A stretch of DNA of 64,000 nt from Vibrio renipiscarius. GTDB taxonomy: Bacteria > Pseudomonadota > Gammaproteobacteria > Enterobacterales > Vibrionaceae. Where the stretch lies: NCBI RefSeq assembly GCF_000827885.1, contig NZ_JTKH01000024.1:124001-188000 (forward strand), read 5' to 3'. Below are positions 55,063 through 63,526 of the stretch, piece after piece. Under the pieces are notes generated by a model that saw only the letters and a list, made by a program, of their open reading frames with translations, did not search any database and was not told where the DNA came from. Position numbers and translations under genes: made by a program. Position 1 is the first letter of the stretch, and every line of letters begins with the position of its first letter.

Positions 55063-55075
55063 CTTTTTCCCCCAT

Positions 55076-57295
55076 TTATGATTGCTGTACTTCCGCGTCA
55101 TGATCGATATGGTGGATATAATCCCCATAAACGTAATCTTGCTTACCTTTCCCTTCACTGATTTGATTGAGCAACACACCTTCAAATTGCACGTCATAGG
55201 CCATGAAACGAGAAATGGTGTTACGCAGTGTTGTGACTCGAGTGCTGGACGCTTTCAATACCACCACCACTTTGCCCGTCACTTTACTCACAATCATTGC
55301 ATCTGAGACAACCAAAGCGGGTGGCGTATCAATCACGATGCGATCAAACTGCTCGGCAAGTTGATGCAACAATTGTGAGAAACGTTCTGAACTCAACAAT
55401 TCTTGAGGATTCGGCGTAGGCATGCCCGCAGGCAATACGGTTAACCCTGTTCGCGTATCCACAAAAAGACACTCTTCCAAACTGGTATTCATCAGAAGGT
55501 GATTGGTCAGGCCGGGCTTGTAACGTTTATGTCCAAAGCGCTCCGCAACCGCAGATTTTCTTAAGTCACAATCAATTAGCAGTGTTTTTTCCACTTTTGA
55601 AAAAGCCAGCGCCAAGTTAACGGAACACGTTGTTTTCCCCTCATTAGGCAGCGATGAAGAGAGAGTGATAAATTTACCGCCTCGGTTGGCTAACGCTAAC
55701 GCTGTTCTTGTTGAACGAATTGATTCGTTGAACGTCATGTGTTTTTTACTGAAGAAAACATCACTCCCAAGCGCTTGCTTTTTAAGCTTCTTCAGTTTGG
55801 GTATACCCCCAAGAGGGATTAAGCCCAACTTGTCTTCACAGTGCTTGATTGAGGTAATGGTGTTATTAAACGCATCGAGCAGCAGCACGACTGAAATCGC
55901 AGAGAGTAAAGAGGCGATCATCGCAAAAGCCACAATTAGCTTTCTATTTGGCTTTGCAGGAAACTGAGGTTCCAACGCATAGTCTGTAAAACGCGCATTA
56001 CGAGAATCAAAATCGCTCGTCGCCGTGGTTTCTTTTTGGCGATTTAAAAAGATATTAAGGATATTTCGGTTTGTCTCTTCTTCACGCAGAAGCGCCTCAT
56101 ATTGACGCTTTTTAACCGTTAAACTTTGGAACTCTTGCTTACGATTATCCAGTTCACGTGTAATTAGCTGTTCTTGAGATCGTACCGCTTGAAGCTCTTT
56201 ACCAATGCCGCCCACCAGTTGCTTAATTAATTGGGTCAGCTGAGTTTCTAAGTTACTACGCTTGGCTTGCACGGCGATCATCTGTTCGTGCTTAGGGCCA
56301 TAGGTCTTTGATAACTCCGTTTGATCTTTTCTCGCGTCGGCTATCAGGCTACGCAAATTAATGACTTGTGGGTGCTTTGAAATTTCAGGTAATGAAGAGA
56401 CATCTGTCACCGCCAGTGCACCGCCAGAACTTAAAGTGCTATACGCAGATTCAAGTTGAATACGACGGTCGGTCACTTCACTTAGACGCAAAATGAGGTC
56501 ATTAATAACAGCACTCGCTTGAACATCAATACCACTTTCGGCATCGTCCACCAGCTTTTCTGCCGCGAGAAACTCAATCAACGCTGTCTCTGAATTTTTT
56601 AATTGCTCTTGCAATTGCGCCATTCGGCCAGAGATCCAACTAGACGCATGCTCTGTCGCATCTAAACGAGCATCAAGTCCTTCGACAATGTAGGCCTCAC
56701 CCACTGCATTCGCAACTTCTGCCGCAAGTTTCGCATCTATAGAGGCGAATGTGATACGCACCAGTTGTGTTTTTCGAATTGGCGAAATATACAACTTAGA
56801 TTGAAATGACTTTAAAACCGCATAACGGGTTTTTGCCGCTAACTCTTCGTCGGTTAACGCAGGTTGTGTCTCTTCTGATGCAAATATCGGCAATGCATAG
56901 ATTCGCTCTTTCGCTAAAGAGATCAGCGTTGGCTTTGGATCAATGTAAGGATTAAACTCTGGCAACTGATCTAACTGCAGTTTTTCAATCACACGCTCTG
57001 CAATACGGCGAGATTTCAAAATCTCAAATTGAGTCAAATAATACTCTTGCTGAGTTGAATCAATGCCCACGACTTCTTCAATCGATACTGCTTTACTCGT
57101 ATTGGACTCAATAAGCAGCGTCGCCGTCGCGTTATATGTCGGTTGAATCGACAGTGCAAACAGCACTGACAAAACCGTAACCAAGGCGGTAAACAACGAG
57201 ATTTTAAACCAGCTTCGTTTTAACAAAACGACGTATTTGCCAAAATCTACTGACTCCCCTTCCACTGGGGTTTTTTCATCGCTTAGTAACTTCAT
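55076..57295 (-). CDS. wzc: Wzc-like chain-length regulator and BY-kinase
   Basis: The 739-residue inner-membrane protein has a Wzz domain with TM1 (SLFTALVTVLSVLFALSI), a long periplasmic coiled-coil part (~190-430), TM2 (KLIVAFAMIASLLSAISVVLLL) and a cytoplasmic bacterial tyrosine kinase domain. Kinase motifs are Walker A LSSSLPNEGKTTCS, Walker A' TLLIDCDLRKS and Walker B FDRIVIDTPPA. The C-terminal tail has only three Tyr close together (DYVYGDYIHH) rather than the long Tyr cluster of enterobacterial Wzc. It controls chain length and export with the Wza-like protein and is probably reset by the Wzb-like phosphatase. Confidence 0.92.
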   Translation of the reverse strand: MKLLSDEKTPVEGESVDFGKYVVLLKRSWFKISLFTALVTVLSVLFALSIQPTYNATATLLIESNTSKAVSIEEVVGIDSTQQEYYLTQFEILKSRRIAERVIEKLQLDQLPEFNPYIDPKPTLISLAKERIYALPIFASEETQPALTDEELAAKTRYAVLKSFQSKLYISPIRKTQLVRITFASIDAKLAAEVANAVGEAYIVEGLDARLDATEHASSWISGRMAQLQEQLKNSETALIEFLAAEKLVDDAESGIDVQASAVINDLILRLSEVTDRRIQLESAYSTLSSGGALAVTDVSSLPEISKHPQVINLRSLIADARKDQTELSKTYGPKHEQMIAVQAKRSNLETQLTQLIKQLVGGIGKELQAVRSQEQLITRELDNRKQEFQSLTVKKRQYEALLREEETNRNILNIFLNRQKETTATSDFDSRNARFTDYALEPQFPAKPNRKLIVAFAMIASLLSAISVVLLLDAFNNTITSIKHCEDKLGLIPLGGIPKLKKLKKQALGSDVFFSKKHMTFNESIRSTRTALALANRGGKFITLSSSLPNEGKTTCSVNLALAFSKVEKTLLIDCDLRKSAVAERFGHKRYKPGLTNHLLMNTSLEECLFVDTRTGLTVLPAGMPTPNPQELLSSERFSQLLHQLAEQFDRIVIDTPPALVVSDAMIVSKVTGKVVVVLKASSTRVTTLRNTISRFMAYDVQFEGVLLNQISEGKGKQDYVYGDYIHHIDHDAEVQQS

Positions 57296-57340
57296 ACTTT
57301 CCCTAATAATTCGTCAAATTGAACCGATTGGCTATAGTGA

Positions 57341-57931
57341 TTACCAAAAAGAAGCAACGACATGTATCGTGTCACCAGGGTGTATAACCTGATATAGCTC
57401 AGCTTCAGTCTCTGTATCTTTCTTAAATTCTAGTGCTAGCTGATCTGCCGATAGGTTTGCATACTGATCAGACTCGGAAGATTTCGTTCGATAAGCGCGT
57501 GCACTTCGGCGATATTTACTCATTACACCGCCCGCTAAAGAAATTGCCTTTTGTACCGTAAGACCCGGTTCATATTCATACCCACCAGGTTTATTGACGA
57601 GGCCATTGATGTAAACGTTTCTATAACGAACAATTGCGACATTGACCTTAGGGTTAACTAAATAATCGCCTTTAAGACCAAGCGTTATCTCGCTTTGAAT
57701 CTGCTTTAGGGTTTTTCCCCCAATGGCGATAACACCGAGGTACGGATAATCAATCACTTCTCGATTATCAATTTTCTGTTCTTCGATCGTGAGATTTTCT
57801 TCACCATAGACTTTAATGCTAATCACATCACCAGCGGCGAGTTGATATAAATTGCGGTCTTCCGCCTTAACGGATCCGATAAAAAGACAACTTAGCACCA
57901 TGATTTCAAACAGCTTTTTAATCACTTTCAC
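57341..57931 (-). CDS. Wza-like polysaccharide export protein
   Basis: The 196-residue exported protein has a signal peptide (MVLSCLFIGSVKA) and a polysaccharide-export domain (YQLAAGDVISIKVYGEENL, then YPYLGVIAIGGKTLKQIQ). One SLBB domain follows (VYINGLVNKPGGYEYEPGLT, then VQKAISLAGGV). At about half the length of Wza it lacks the C-terminal membrane-spanning helix, as in short OPX proteins of Vibrio exopolysaccharide loci. It acts in the periplasm with the Wzc-like protein encoded next. An outer-membrane pore partner is not encoded in the window. Confidence 0.9.
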   Translation of the reverse strand: MKVIKKLFEIMVLSCLFIGSVKAEDRNLYQLAAGDVISIKVYGEENLTIEEQKIDNREVIDYPYLGVIAIGGKTLKQIQSEITLGLKGDYLVNPKVNVAIVRYRNVYINGLVNKPGGYEYEPGLTVQKAISLAGGVMSKYRRSARAYRTKSSESDQYANLSADQLALEFKKDTETEAELYQVIHPGDTIHVVASFW

Positions 57932-57951
57932 ACCTAATTTTACCGGTTAAA

Positions 57952-59352
57952 TTAATACGCGGTCTTACCGACAAATCCTTTAAAAATAGTTAGAAATATA
58001 ATCTTGATATCCAACCACAAAGACCACTTTCGAATGTAGCTAAGATCGTACTCTACGCGCTTTTCCATTTTATCAACGGTGTCGGTCTCACCACGGTAAC
58101 CATTGATCTGTGCCCATCCGGTAATGCCCGGCTTGACTTGATGGCGTAGCATGTAGCGATTAACAATTTGGCGGTACTCTTCGTTGTGTGATACCGCATG
58201 AGGTCTTGGACCAACAATCGACATACGACCTTGTAACACGTTGATAAACTGGGGCAACTCGTCCAAAGATGTTCTGCGTATGAAAGCACCAAATTTCGTT
58301 ATACGCGGGTCGCCTTTCGTCGCTTGTTTAACCACTTCTCCGTTATCCATCGAACGCATCGAGCGGAACTTCCACACTTTGATTTTTTTGCCATCCAGTC
58401 CATAGCGATCTTGCTTAAAAATAACAGGGCCAGGAGAAGACAACTTCACACCAATCGCAACCGCGAATAAAACCGGGCTAATCAGCATCAAAATCAGCGT
58501 TGAAACAACGATATCTTCCAAGCGTTTAACGAACGTCGACGTTCCGTAGAACGGCGTGTCATGAATACTAAGCGTTGGGATATTACCGACATTACGCCAG
58601 CGAGATTGAATAAGGTCATAAGTAAAGAAATCCGGCACTATGTAGACACGCGCGGTACTATCGGCAAAATAGTTAATGACTTCTTTAATACGGTTTGAAG
58701 CTTGCATAGGAAGCGCCACATAGACGTGACGGAAGTTGCGTTCTTTCGCCATTCTCAATGCATCGTTAATAGAGCCGCAAAGTGGGGTTGAAAGATTATC
58801 GCTTTGTAATCGCTCAGGGCTACGATCATCAAAAATGCCAATCAAACGAAGACCATGATGGTTCGATGATTCTATTTCTCTTGCCAGCGCAAGACCGGCT
58901 GGGGTCGCGCCAATAATAATGCTTTTTTTCTCGTACGAATCTGACTTAGATGACGTACGCAACTTGCTATAAGCAACGCGGTATGAGGCTAGCAATGCTG
59001 GCGTAGCAACGAACCAAGTTGACATCGCTAGACGTGAGAAATAATCGGTCACCTTAAAACCAAAAGTAAACACAAGTAGCAAACCAATAGAACACAGCCA
59101 CGCGAGCAAAATCGGAGCAAAGGTTTGACGTAATGAAGAAACAGCAGAAGGGTTGTACGCTCCAAGAAGCTCGGCCATGACCATGAAAGCGACGACAACG
59201 ACACTGGTCGCTAGTAGGTAGTATACACTCCAAGTATCAGCATAAAGTGCCGCAGCGATAAAAATCGTTGTGGCTATAATGGCGATATCTGACACCCTGT
59301 ATGCAATGACATGTTCATCACCATGCCTTTTTATAATGCCCATTTCTATCAT
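57952..59352 (-). CDS. Undecaprenyl-phosphate sugar-1-phosphate transferase (initiating enzyme)
   Basis: The 466-residue protein has four to five N-terminal membrane helices and a CoA-binding-like Rossmann part (KKSIIIGATPAGLALAREIE). A further helix is followed by the bacterial sugar transferase domain (KFRSMRSMDNG, GAFIRRTSLDELPQFINVL, GRMSIVGPRPHAV and GITGWAQINGYRGET, each typical). It starts repeat-unit synthesis by loading a sugar phosphate, probably glucose, onto undecaprenyl phosphate. I choose ATG 59352 (after AGGGAAG); 59412 would add 20 residues. It is the first gene of the exopolysaccharide operon, similar to cpsA/vpsL-type genes. Confidence 0.93.
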   Translation of the reverse strand: MIEMGIIKRHGDEHVIAYRVSDIAIIATTIFIAAALYADTWSVYYLLATSVVVVAFMVMAELLGAYNPSAVSSLRQTFAPILLAWLCSIGLLLVFTFGFKVTDYFSRLAMSTWFVATPALLASYRVAYSKLRTSSKSDSYEKKSIIIGATPAGLALAREIESSNHHGLRLIGIFDDRSPERLQSDNLSTPLCGSINDALRMAKERNFRHVYVALPMQASNRIKEVINYFADSTARVYIVPDFFTYDLIQSRWRNVGNIPTLSIHDTPFYGTSTFVKRLEDIVVSTLILMLISPVLFAVAIGVKLSSPGPVIFKQDRYGLDGKKIKVWKFRSMRSMDNGEVVKQATKGDPRITKFGAFIRRTSLDELPQFINVLQGRMSIVGPRPHAVSHNEEYRQIVNRYMLRHQVKPGITGWAQINGYRGETDTVDKMEKRVEYDLSYIRKWSLWLDIKIIFLTIFKGFVGKTAY

Positions 59353-59800
59353 GTCTATCTTCCCTGTTTTAGACGAATACTTTTCGATATAACAAAAGAC
59401 AAATAGCATCATGGAATGTGTTATTCGTCACTATAACGAACACATAGTCTGTATTTTTTTGCGCTAAAAACAAACTTAAATTAGCTCACATTTTCTTTAT
59501 TCCCACTTTTGACATTGCAACAATTATTAAAAGTGAGAATAAGCAAACAAAAACAATCTAATATGTAAGTAGATTACCTTTATTACGTTTTTTCGATCCA
59601 TGTTCAAACAAAATAAAACCGAAACTTAAGTATTTAAAACCATAGGAACAATAATAAAGTAATACTTATTCATTAAACAAAATGATGCCTAGGCATGTAA
59701 CAAACATGCTATTTACAATATGCACCACCTATGAAAACCCCCTGATTTAACAAGGTTTTTATGATGAGAAAAATAGATTTGATCAATGCATTTTTTGCAT
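59353..59800. other. Long AT-rich leader upstream of the exopolysaccharide operon
   Basis: About 450 non-coding, very AT-rich bases lie between the first exopolysaccharide gene and the pst terminator. Loci of this type in Vibrio are controlled from long upstream regions by c-di-GMP-responsive regulators. I cannot point to a specific binding site. A small hairpin (ATGCA-T5-TGCAT, about 59787-59800) lies at the pst side. Confidence 0.4.
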
Positions 59801-59826
59801 AAAAAAACCCCTCACATAGGAGGGGT
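59801..59826 (-). terminator. Rho-independent terminator of the pst operon
   Basis: On the minus strand a 7-bp GC-rich stem (ACCCCTC with GAGGGGT, 59807-59826) with a 6-base loop is followed by six or seven Ts, 46 bases after the pstB stop. Confidence 0.87.
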
Positions 59827-59871
59827 AACATTTACCATCGCTTATAGTTATAATTTATTTAAAGGCCATTT

Positions 59872-60621
59872 TTAGCCAAAATCGCCATTTACATAGCCTT
59901 GAGTACGGTCGTCCCTTGGTGAGCTAAATATCACACTCGTTTCGTCATGTTCAACTAATTCACCCATTAAAAAGAAGGCGGTGCGATCTGAAATACGACG
60001 AGCTTGTTGCATTGAGTGTGTCACAATAACGATCGTATAATTTTTCTTTAAACCTTCCATCAGCTCTTCAATTTTATGCGTCGCGATAGGATCAAGTGCA
60101 GACGTAGGTTCGTCCATCAAAATAACATCCGGCTCCATCGCGATCGTGCGCGCAATACACAAACGCTGTTGCTGACCACCAGAAAGACCAAAAGCGTGAG
60201 ACTTAAGACGGTCTTTAACTTCATCCCATAATGCTGCACCACGCAATGAACGCTCGACCACTTCATCAATGTGTTGCTTGTCTTTAATTCCCTGAGCTCG
60301 CAGCCCATACGCGACGTTCTCATAAATGCTCATTGGGAATGGGTTCGGCTTTTGGAAAACCATCCCCACTTTAATGCGCAGATCCGCGACATCGATATTG
60401 CCATAGATATCTTCGTTATCCATGGTGAGCTTACCAGTGATTTTCACTCCCTCAATCAAGTCATTCATGCGGTTTAAACAACGTAATAACGTCGATTTGC
60501 CACAACCTGACGGGCCGATCAATGCGGTCACTTGACGAGTTGGAATTGGTAAATTAATCGATTTTAGCGCTTGGTTCTCGCCATAAAATAAATCTAGGTT
60601 TTCAATATTAAATTTGTTCAT
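59872..60621 (-). CDS. pstB: Phosphate ABC transporter ATP-binding protein
   Basis: The 249-residue ABC ATPase has Walker [15 protein letters not shown], the PstB-specific [15 protein letters not shown], signature [16 protein letters not shown] and Walker [15 protein letters not shown]. It energises high-affinity phosphate uptake by PstCA. In many bacteria it is also part of PhoR control. It is the last gene of pstSCAB, 92 bases after pstA. No phoU follows in the window: the exopolysaccharide locus begins instead. Confidence 0.95.
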   Translation of the reverse strand: MNKFNIENLDLFYGENQALKSINLPIPTRQVTALIGPSGCGKSTLLRCLNRMNDLIEGVKITGKLTMDNEDIYGNIDVADLRIKVGMVFQKPNPFPMSIYENVAYGLRAQGIKDKQHIDEVVERSLRGAALWDEVKDRLKSHAFGLSGGQQQRLCIARTIAMEPDVILMDEPTSALDPIATHKIEELMEGLKKNYTIVIVTHSMQQARRISDRTAFFLMGELVEHDETSVIFSSPRDDRTQGYVNGDFG

Positions 60622-60713
60622 TTTTTTGTCTCTTGAATTCGTTAACTCAACGCGGCGATGATTTTTTCATCATCCTAGTTGTTTCTCTTATCTGAAAGAA
60701 AACACGCGTAAAC

Positions 60714-61583
60714 TTAATAAGTCGCGGTATTAAAGCGTCTCGCGATGAGTTTTGTCGCCATATTGATCAGTAGCACAACAACAATCAATACTGTTGCGGT
60801 TCCGTATGCTTGATTCCATTCTTCAATGGTAAACAACTCGGTAGTTAATTTATAAAGGTGGACCGTCAAAGTACGCCCTGAATCCAATAGTGAATCAGGG
60901 ATACGAGCCACCATACCGGCCGTCAAGAAGACAGGGGCAGACTCACCGATGACACGACCGACACTTAAAATTATTGCCGTTGAAATGCCTGGCATCGCAC
61001 TTGGTAAGATTAGACGCCAAATAGTATATATTTTCGAAGACCCTAATGCGTATGAACCTTCTCGGTAAGCATGAGGGACTGACATCAATGCTTCTTCTGT
61101 CGTACGAATGATGACTGGTAAAATCAAGATACTAAGCGTTAGTGCGCCGGATAGAATAGAGAAACCTAAACCAAGAACCGCGACAAAAAACGTCATACCA
61201 AACAGACCAAAAATGATCGACGGTATACCCGCAAGTGACTCTGTACAAAAACGGATGACCTTAACTAAACGGCTACCCACCTTTGAGTATTCCGTTAAGT
61301 AAATCGCCGTCATAATGCCTAAAGGAGCTGCCACTGCTATTGATGCCATCACCATATAGAGGGTCGAGACGATCATTGGGAAAATACCATGCTCATCACC
61401 CGTGCGGGTGTAATCATCCGTAATGAAATTCCAATCTACGTGTTGCAGGCCATTCGATAAAATGTACCAAATAATCCAAAATAAAAAACCAACGGTTAAT
61501 GCCGCTGCCGCCCAGACAAAACCACTTAAAATGGTGTCTTTACGCTGGCGTGAACGTTTCAGTTTTGCGTGATCCATAGCCAT
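60714..61583 (-). CDS. pstA: Phosphate ABC transporter permease PstA
   Basis: The 289-residue permease has six membrane helices and the PstA-type EAA motif region (REGSYALGSSKIYTIWRLILPSAMPGI). AGIPSIIFGLFGM is also typical. It forms the membrane channel with PstC. ATG 61583 has AGGA upstream; a GTG at 61586 is adjacent. It lies eight bases after pstC. Confidence 0.94.
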   Translation of the reverse strand: MAMDHAKLKRSRQRKDTILSGFVWAAAALTVGFLFWIIWYILSNGLQHVDWNFITDDYTRTGDEHGIFPMIVSTLYMVMASIAVAAPLGIMTAIYLTEYSKVGSRLVKVIRFCTESLAGIPSIIFGLFGMTFFVAVLGLGFSILSGALTLSILILPVIIRTTEEALMSVPHAYREGSYALGSSKIYTIWRLILPSAMPGISTAIILSVGRVIGESAPVFLTAGMVARIPDSLLDSGRTLTVHLYKLTTELFTIEEWNQAYGTATVLIVVVLLINMATKLIARRFNTATY

Positions 61584-61591
61584 CACCCGTC

Positions 61592-62524
61592 CTATTTAAT
61601 TTTCTGACGATTGAGATAAAGTAGCGCGGCATTCAGCATCATAATAAACGCTAGCAATACAACACCTGTCGCATAGAGGGCGCTTGCATGCACACCACTT
61701 GCGTATGACATTTCAATCGCAATATTCGCTGTCAGTGTTCGAGCAGCGTCTAAAATACCTTCTGGCATTGCCGGTGCATTACCCATCACCATGATAATGG
61801 CCATCGTTTCACCCAAAGCACGGCCAATACCTAAAATGACACCGGTCATGATGCCTGAACGAGCGGCAGGAACGAGCAATTTAAAAATGGTGTAAATTTT
61901 GGAAGCGCCTAACGCTAACGAGCCTTCTTTGTACGTTCGGGGAACGGCGCGAATCGACGTTTCTGAAACCGTGATAACGGTTGGTAGAATCATCACACCA
62001 AGTACAATGATACCCGCTAAGATCGTATTACCCGCTGGTACATCAAAGACGTTTTGAATAAGAGGAACAATGATCACCAAGCCAAAAAAGCCGTAAACAA
62101 CCGATGGAATACCCGCAAGCAGTTCAACAGCAGGACGAATAACATCCGCAAGGCGTTTAGGGGCAATCTCTGCAATGAATATTGCCGTCAACACCCCAAC
62201 CGGGACGCCCACAACGACAGCTCCAAAAGTAGAGACAACAGAAGCAACAATCATCGTTGCGACACCATAAAGTGCCGGCGGCAACCAATCTTGTCCTAAT
62301 ACAATGCCGGAAACACCTGCCGCTTGAAAGGCAGGAATAGATTCACGAACAATAAAGTAAGCAATAACGGTTAAGGAAATAATACCGATAGCGGCACTGG
62401 TAAGAAACAATCCATGAAAAATACGTTCTTTCCAGTCAACGCCCTTTTTGGCTCGCAGCTTAGACTTTGAGATTTGAGTCGCTTGAGTGTTCATAAGCTT
62501 TTCACTATTTGTTGCGATGGTCAT
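61592..62524 (-). CDS. pstC: Phosphate ABC transporter permease PstC
   Basis: The 310-residue permease has six membrane helices with GVPVGVLTAIFIAEIAP, LAGIPSVVYGFFGLV and the EAA loop (KEGSLALGASKIYTIFKLLVPAARSGI in part). I choose ATG 62524. GTG 62533 and ATG 62494 are possible alternatives because no strong ribosome site is seen. It is separated from pstS by an attenuator-like hairpin, consistent with lower expression than the binding protein. Confidence 0.94.
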   Translation of the reverse strand: MTIATNSEKLMNTQATQISKSKLRAKKGVDWKERIFHGLFLTSAAIGIISLTVIAYFIVRESIPAFQAAGVSGIVLGQDWLPPALYGVATMIVASVVSTFGAVVVGVPVGVLTAIFIAEIAPKRLADVIRPAVELLAGIPSVVYGFFGLVIIVPLIQNVFDVPAGNTILAGIIVLGVMILPTVITVSETSIRAVPRTYKEGSLALGASKIYTIFKLLVPAARSGIMTGVILGIGRALGETMAIIMVMGNAPAMPEGILDAARTLTANIAIEMSYASGVHASALYATGVVLLAFIMMLNAALLYLNRQKIK

Positions 62525-62572
62525 AAAAATCACACTTCAGAGACTACACGACGAGTCGCTGGTGTAACAAAA

Positions 62573-62598
62573 GGCTCAGCCCAAAAAGTAGGCTGAGC
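62573..62598 (-). terminator. Attenuator-like hairpin between pstS and pstC
   Basis: On the minus strand an 8-bp GC-rich stem (GCTCAGCC with GGCTGAGC) and a 9-base loop are followed by CTTTTG. It starts 22 bases after the pstS stop. A leaky terminator here would favour pstS over pstCAB, as in other binding-protein operons. Confidence 0.7.
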
Positions 62599-62619
62599 AA
62601 TTAAAGTTCTTTCAAGATA

Positions 62620-63441
62620 TTAGTTAACTGAGATGTAACCCTTTTGCTCAACAAGTGCTTGCGCTTCTGCCGTTAGCATCCAGTCTAGGAATTTTTGCGT
62701 TTCAGCCGATGGCTTGCCTTCTTGGTAAAGCACAAGGAAAGGACGAGCGACTTCGTAAGAACCGTTTTTCACGTTCACTACTGATGCTTGCGTGCCATTG
62801 ATATCCAGAGCATTGACTGAACCATCAACGGTGCCTAGCGAGATGTAGCCGATTGCGTATGGGTTAGAAGCTACCATTGTCTTCAATGCGCCGTTACCGT
62901 TAGCCACTTGAGCGCGTTGAGAGATAGCTGATACTTTCATGCCTGATACTTTCTTTTTCAGCTGCATGATATCTTCAAATGCACCACGAGTACCTGAAGC
63001 GGTATCGCGAGTAATCGCAACGATTGGTTTGTCTGCGCCACCAACATCTTTCCAGTTAGTGATCTCGCCTTTGTAGATTGCAGTAACTTGCTCGCTTGTT
63101 AGACCGTCTAGCTTGTTTTTCGGGTTAACCACAACGGCGATACCGTCACGAGCAACGACTTCTTCAACCAATGTCGCTTCTTTCTCAGAATCTTTTAGAT
63201 TACGAGATGACATGCCTAAATCAGCACTGCCATTTTTTGCCGCTTTCACGCCCGCCGAAGAACCAGGTCCTTGTACTTCGATAAATACGTTCGCATTATC
63301 TTTCATATATGTTTCAGAGAAAACTTCCATCAGCGGGGTTACGCTACTAGAACCTACCGCAGAGATAGTTTCTTTCGCTGAAGCTGTAGTCACTGCTAGT
63401 GTGCTAAGTAGAGCAATCGCTCCGATAACTGTCTTTTTCAT
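62620..63441 (-). CDS. pstS: Phosphate-binding protein PstS
   Basis: The 273-residue periplasmic phosphate receptor has a signal peptide ending TTASA before KETISAVGSSSVTPLMEVF. The phosphate-binding segments are visible: GSSSVTP, the Arg-Asp region, GPGSSAGVKAAKNGSADLGM and TRDTASGTRGAFEDIM. It is the shorter PstS type common in Vibrio. ATG 63441 follows AAAGGA; a GTG at 63444 is adjacent. It is the first gene of the pst operon. Confidence 0.94.
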   Translation of the reverse strand: MKKTVIGAIALLSTLAVTTASAKETISAVGSSSVTPLMEVFSETYMKDNANVFIEVQGPGSSAGVKAAKNGSADLGMSSRNLKDSEKEATLVEEVVARDGIAVVVNPKNKLDGLTSEQVTAIYKGEITNWKDVGGADKPIVAITRDTASGTRGAFEDIMQLKKKVSGMKVSAISQRAQVANGNGALKTMVASNPYAIGYISLGTVDGSVNALDINGTQASVVNVKNGSYEVARPFLVLYQEGKPSAETQKFLDWMLTAEAQALVEQKGYISVN

Positions 63442-63508
63442 CACAAATTCCTTTAATGGCTTGATTGCCGTTGTGTTTATTCAACGATGCCCACTTTAGG
63501 GTGGAAAT

Positions 63509-63526
63509 ATGACAGTTGTGTTTCAC
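63509..63526 (-). promoter_or_regulatory. Pho-box-like site upstream of pstS
   Basis: On the minus strand GTGAAACACAACTGTCAT matches the 18-bp PhoB consensus at about 12 positions, with a perfect second half (CTGTCAT). It lies about 70 bases before the pstS start. Confidence 0.5.
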
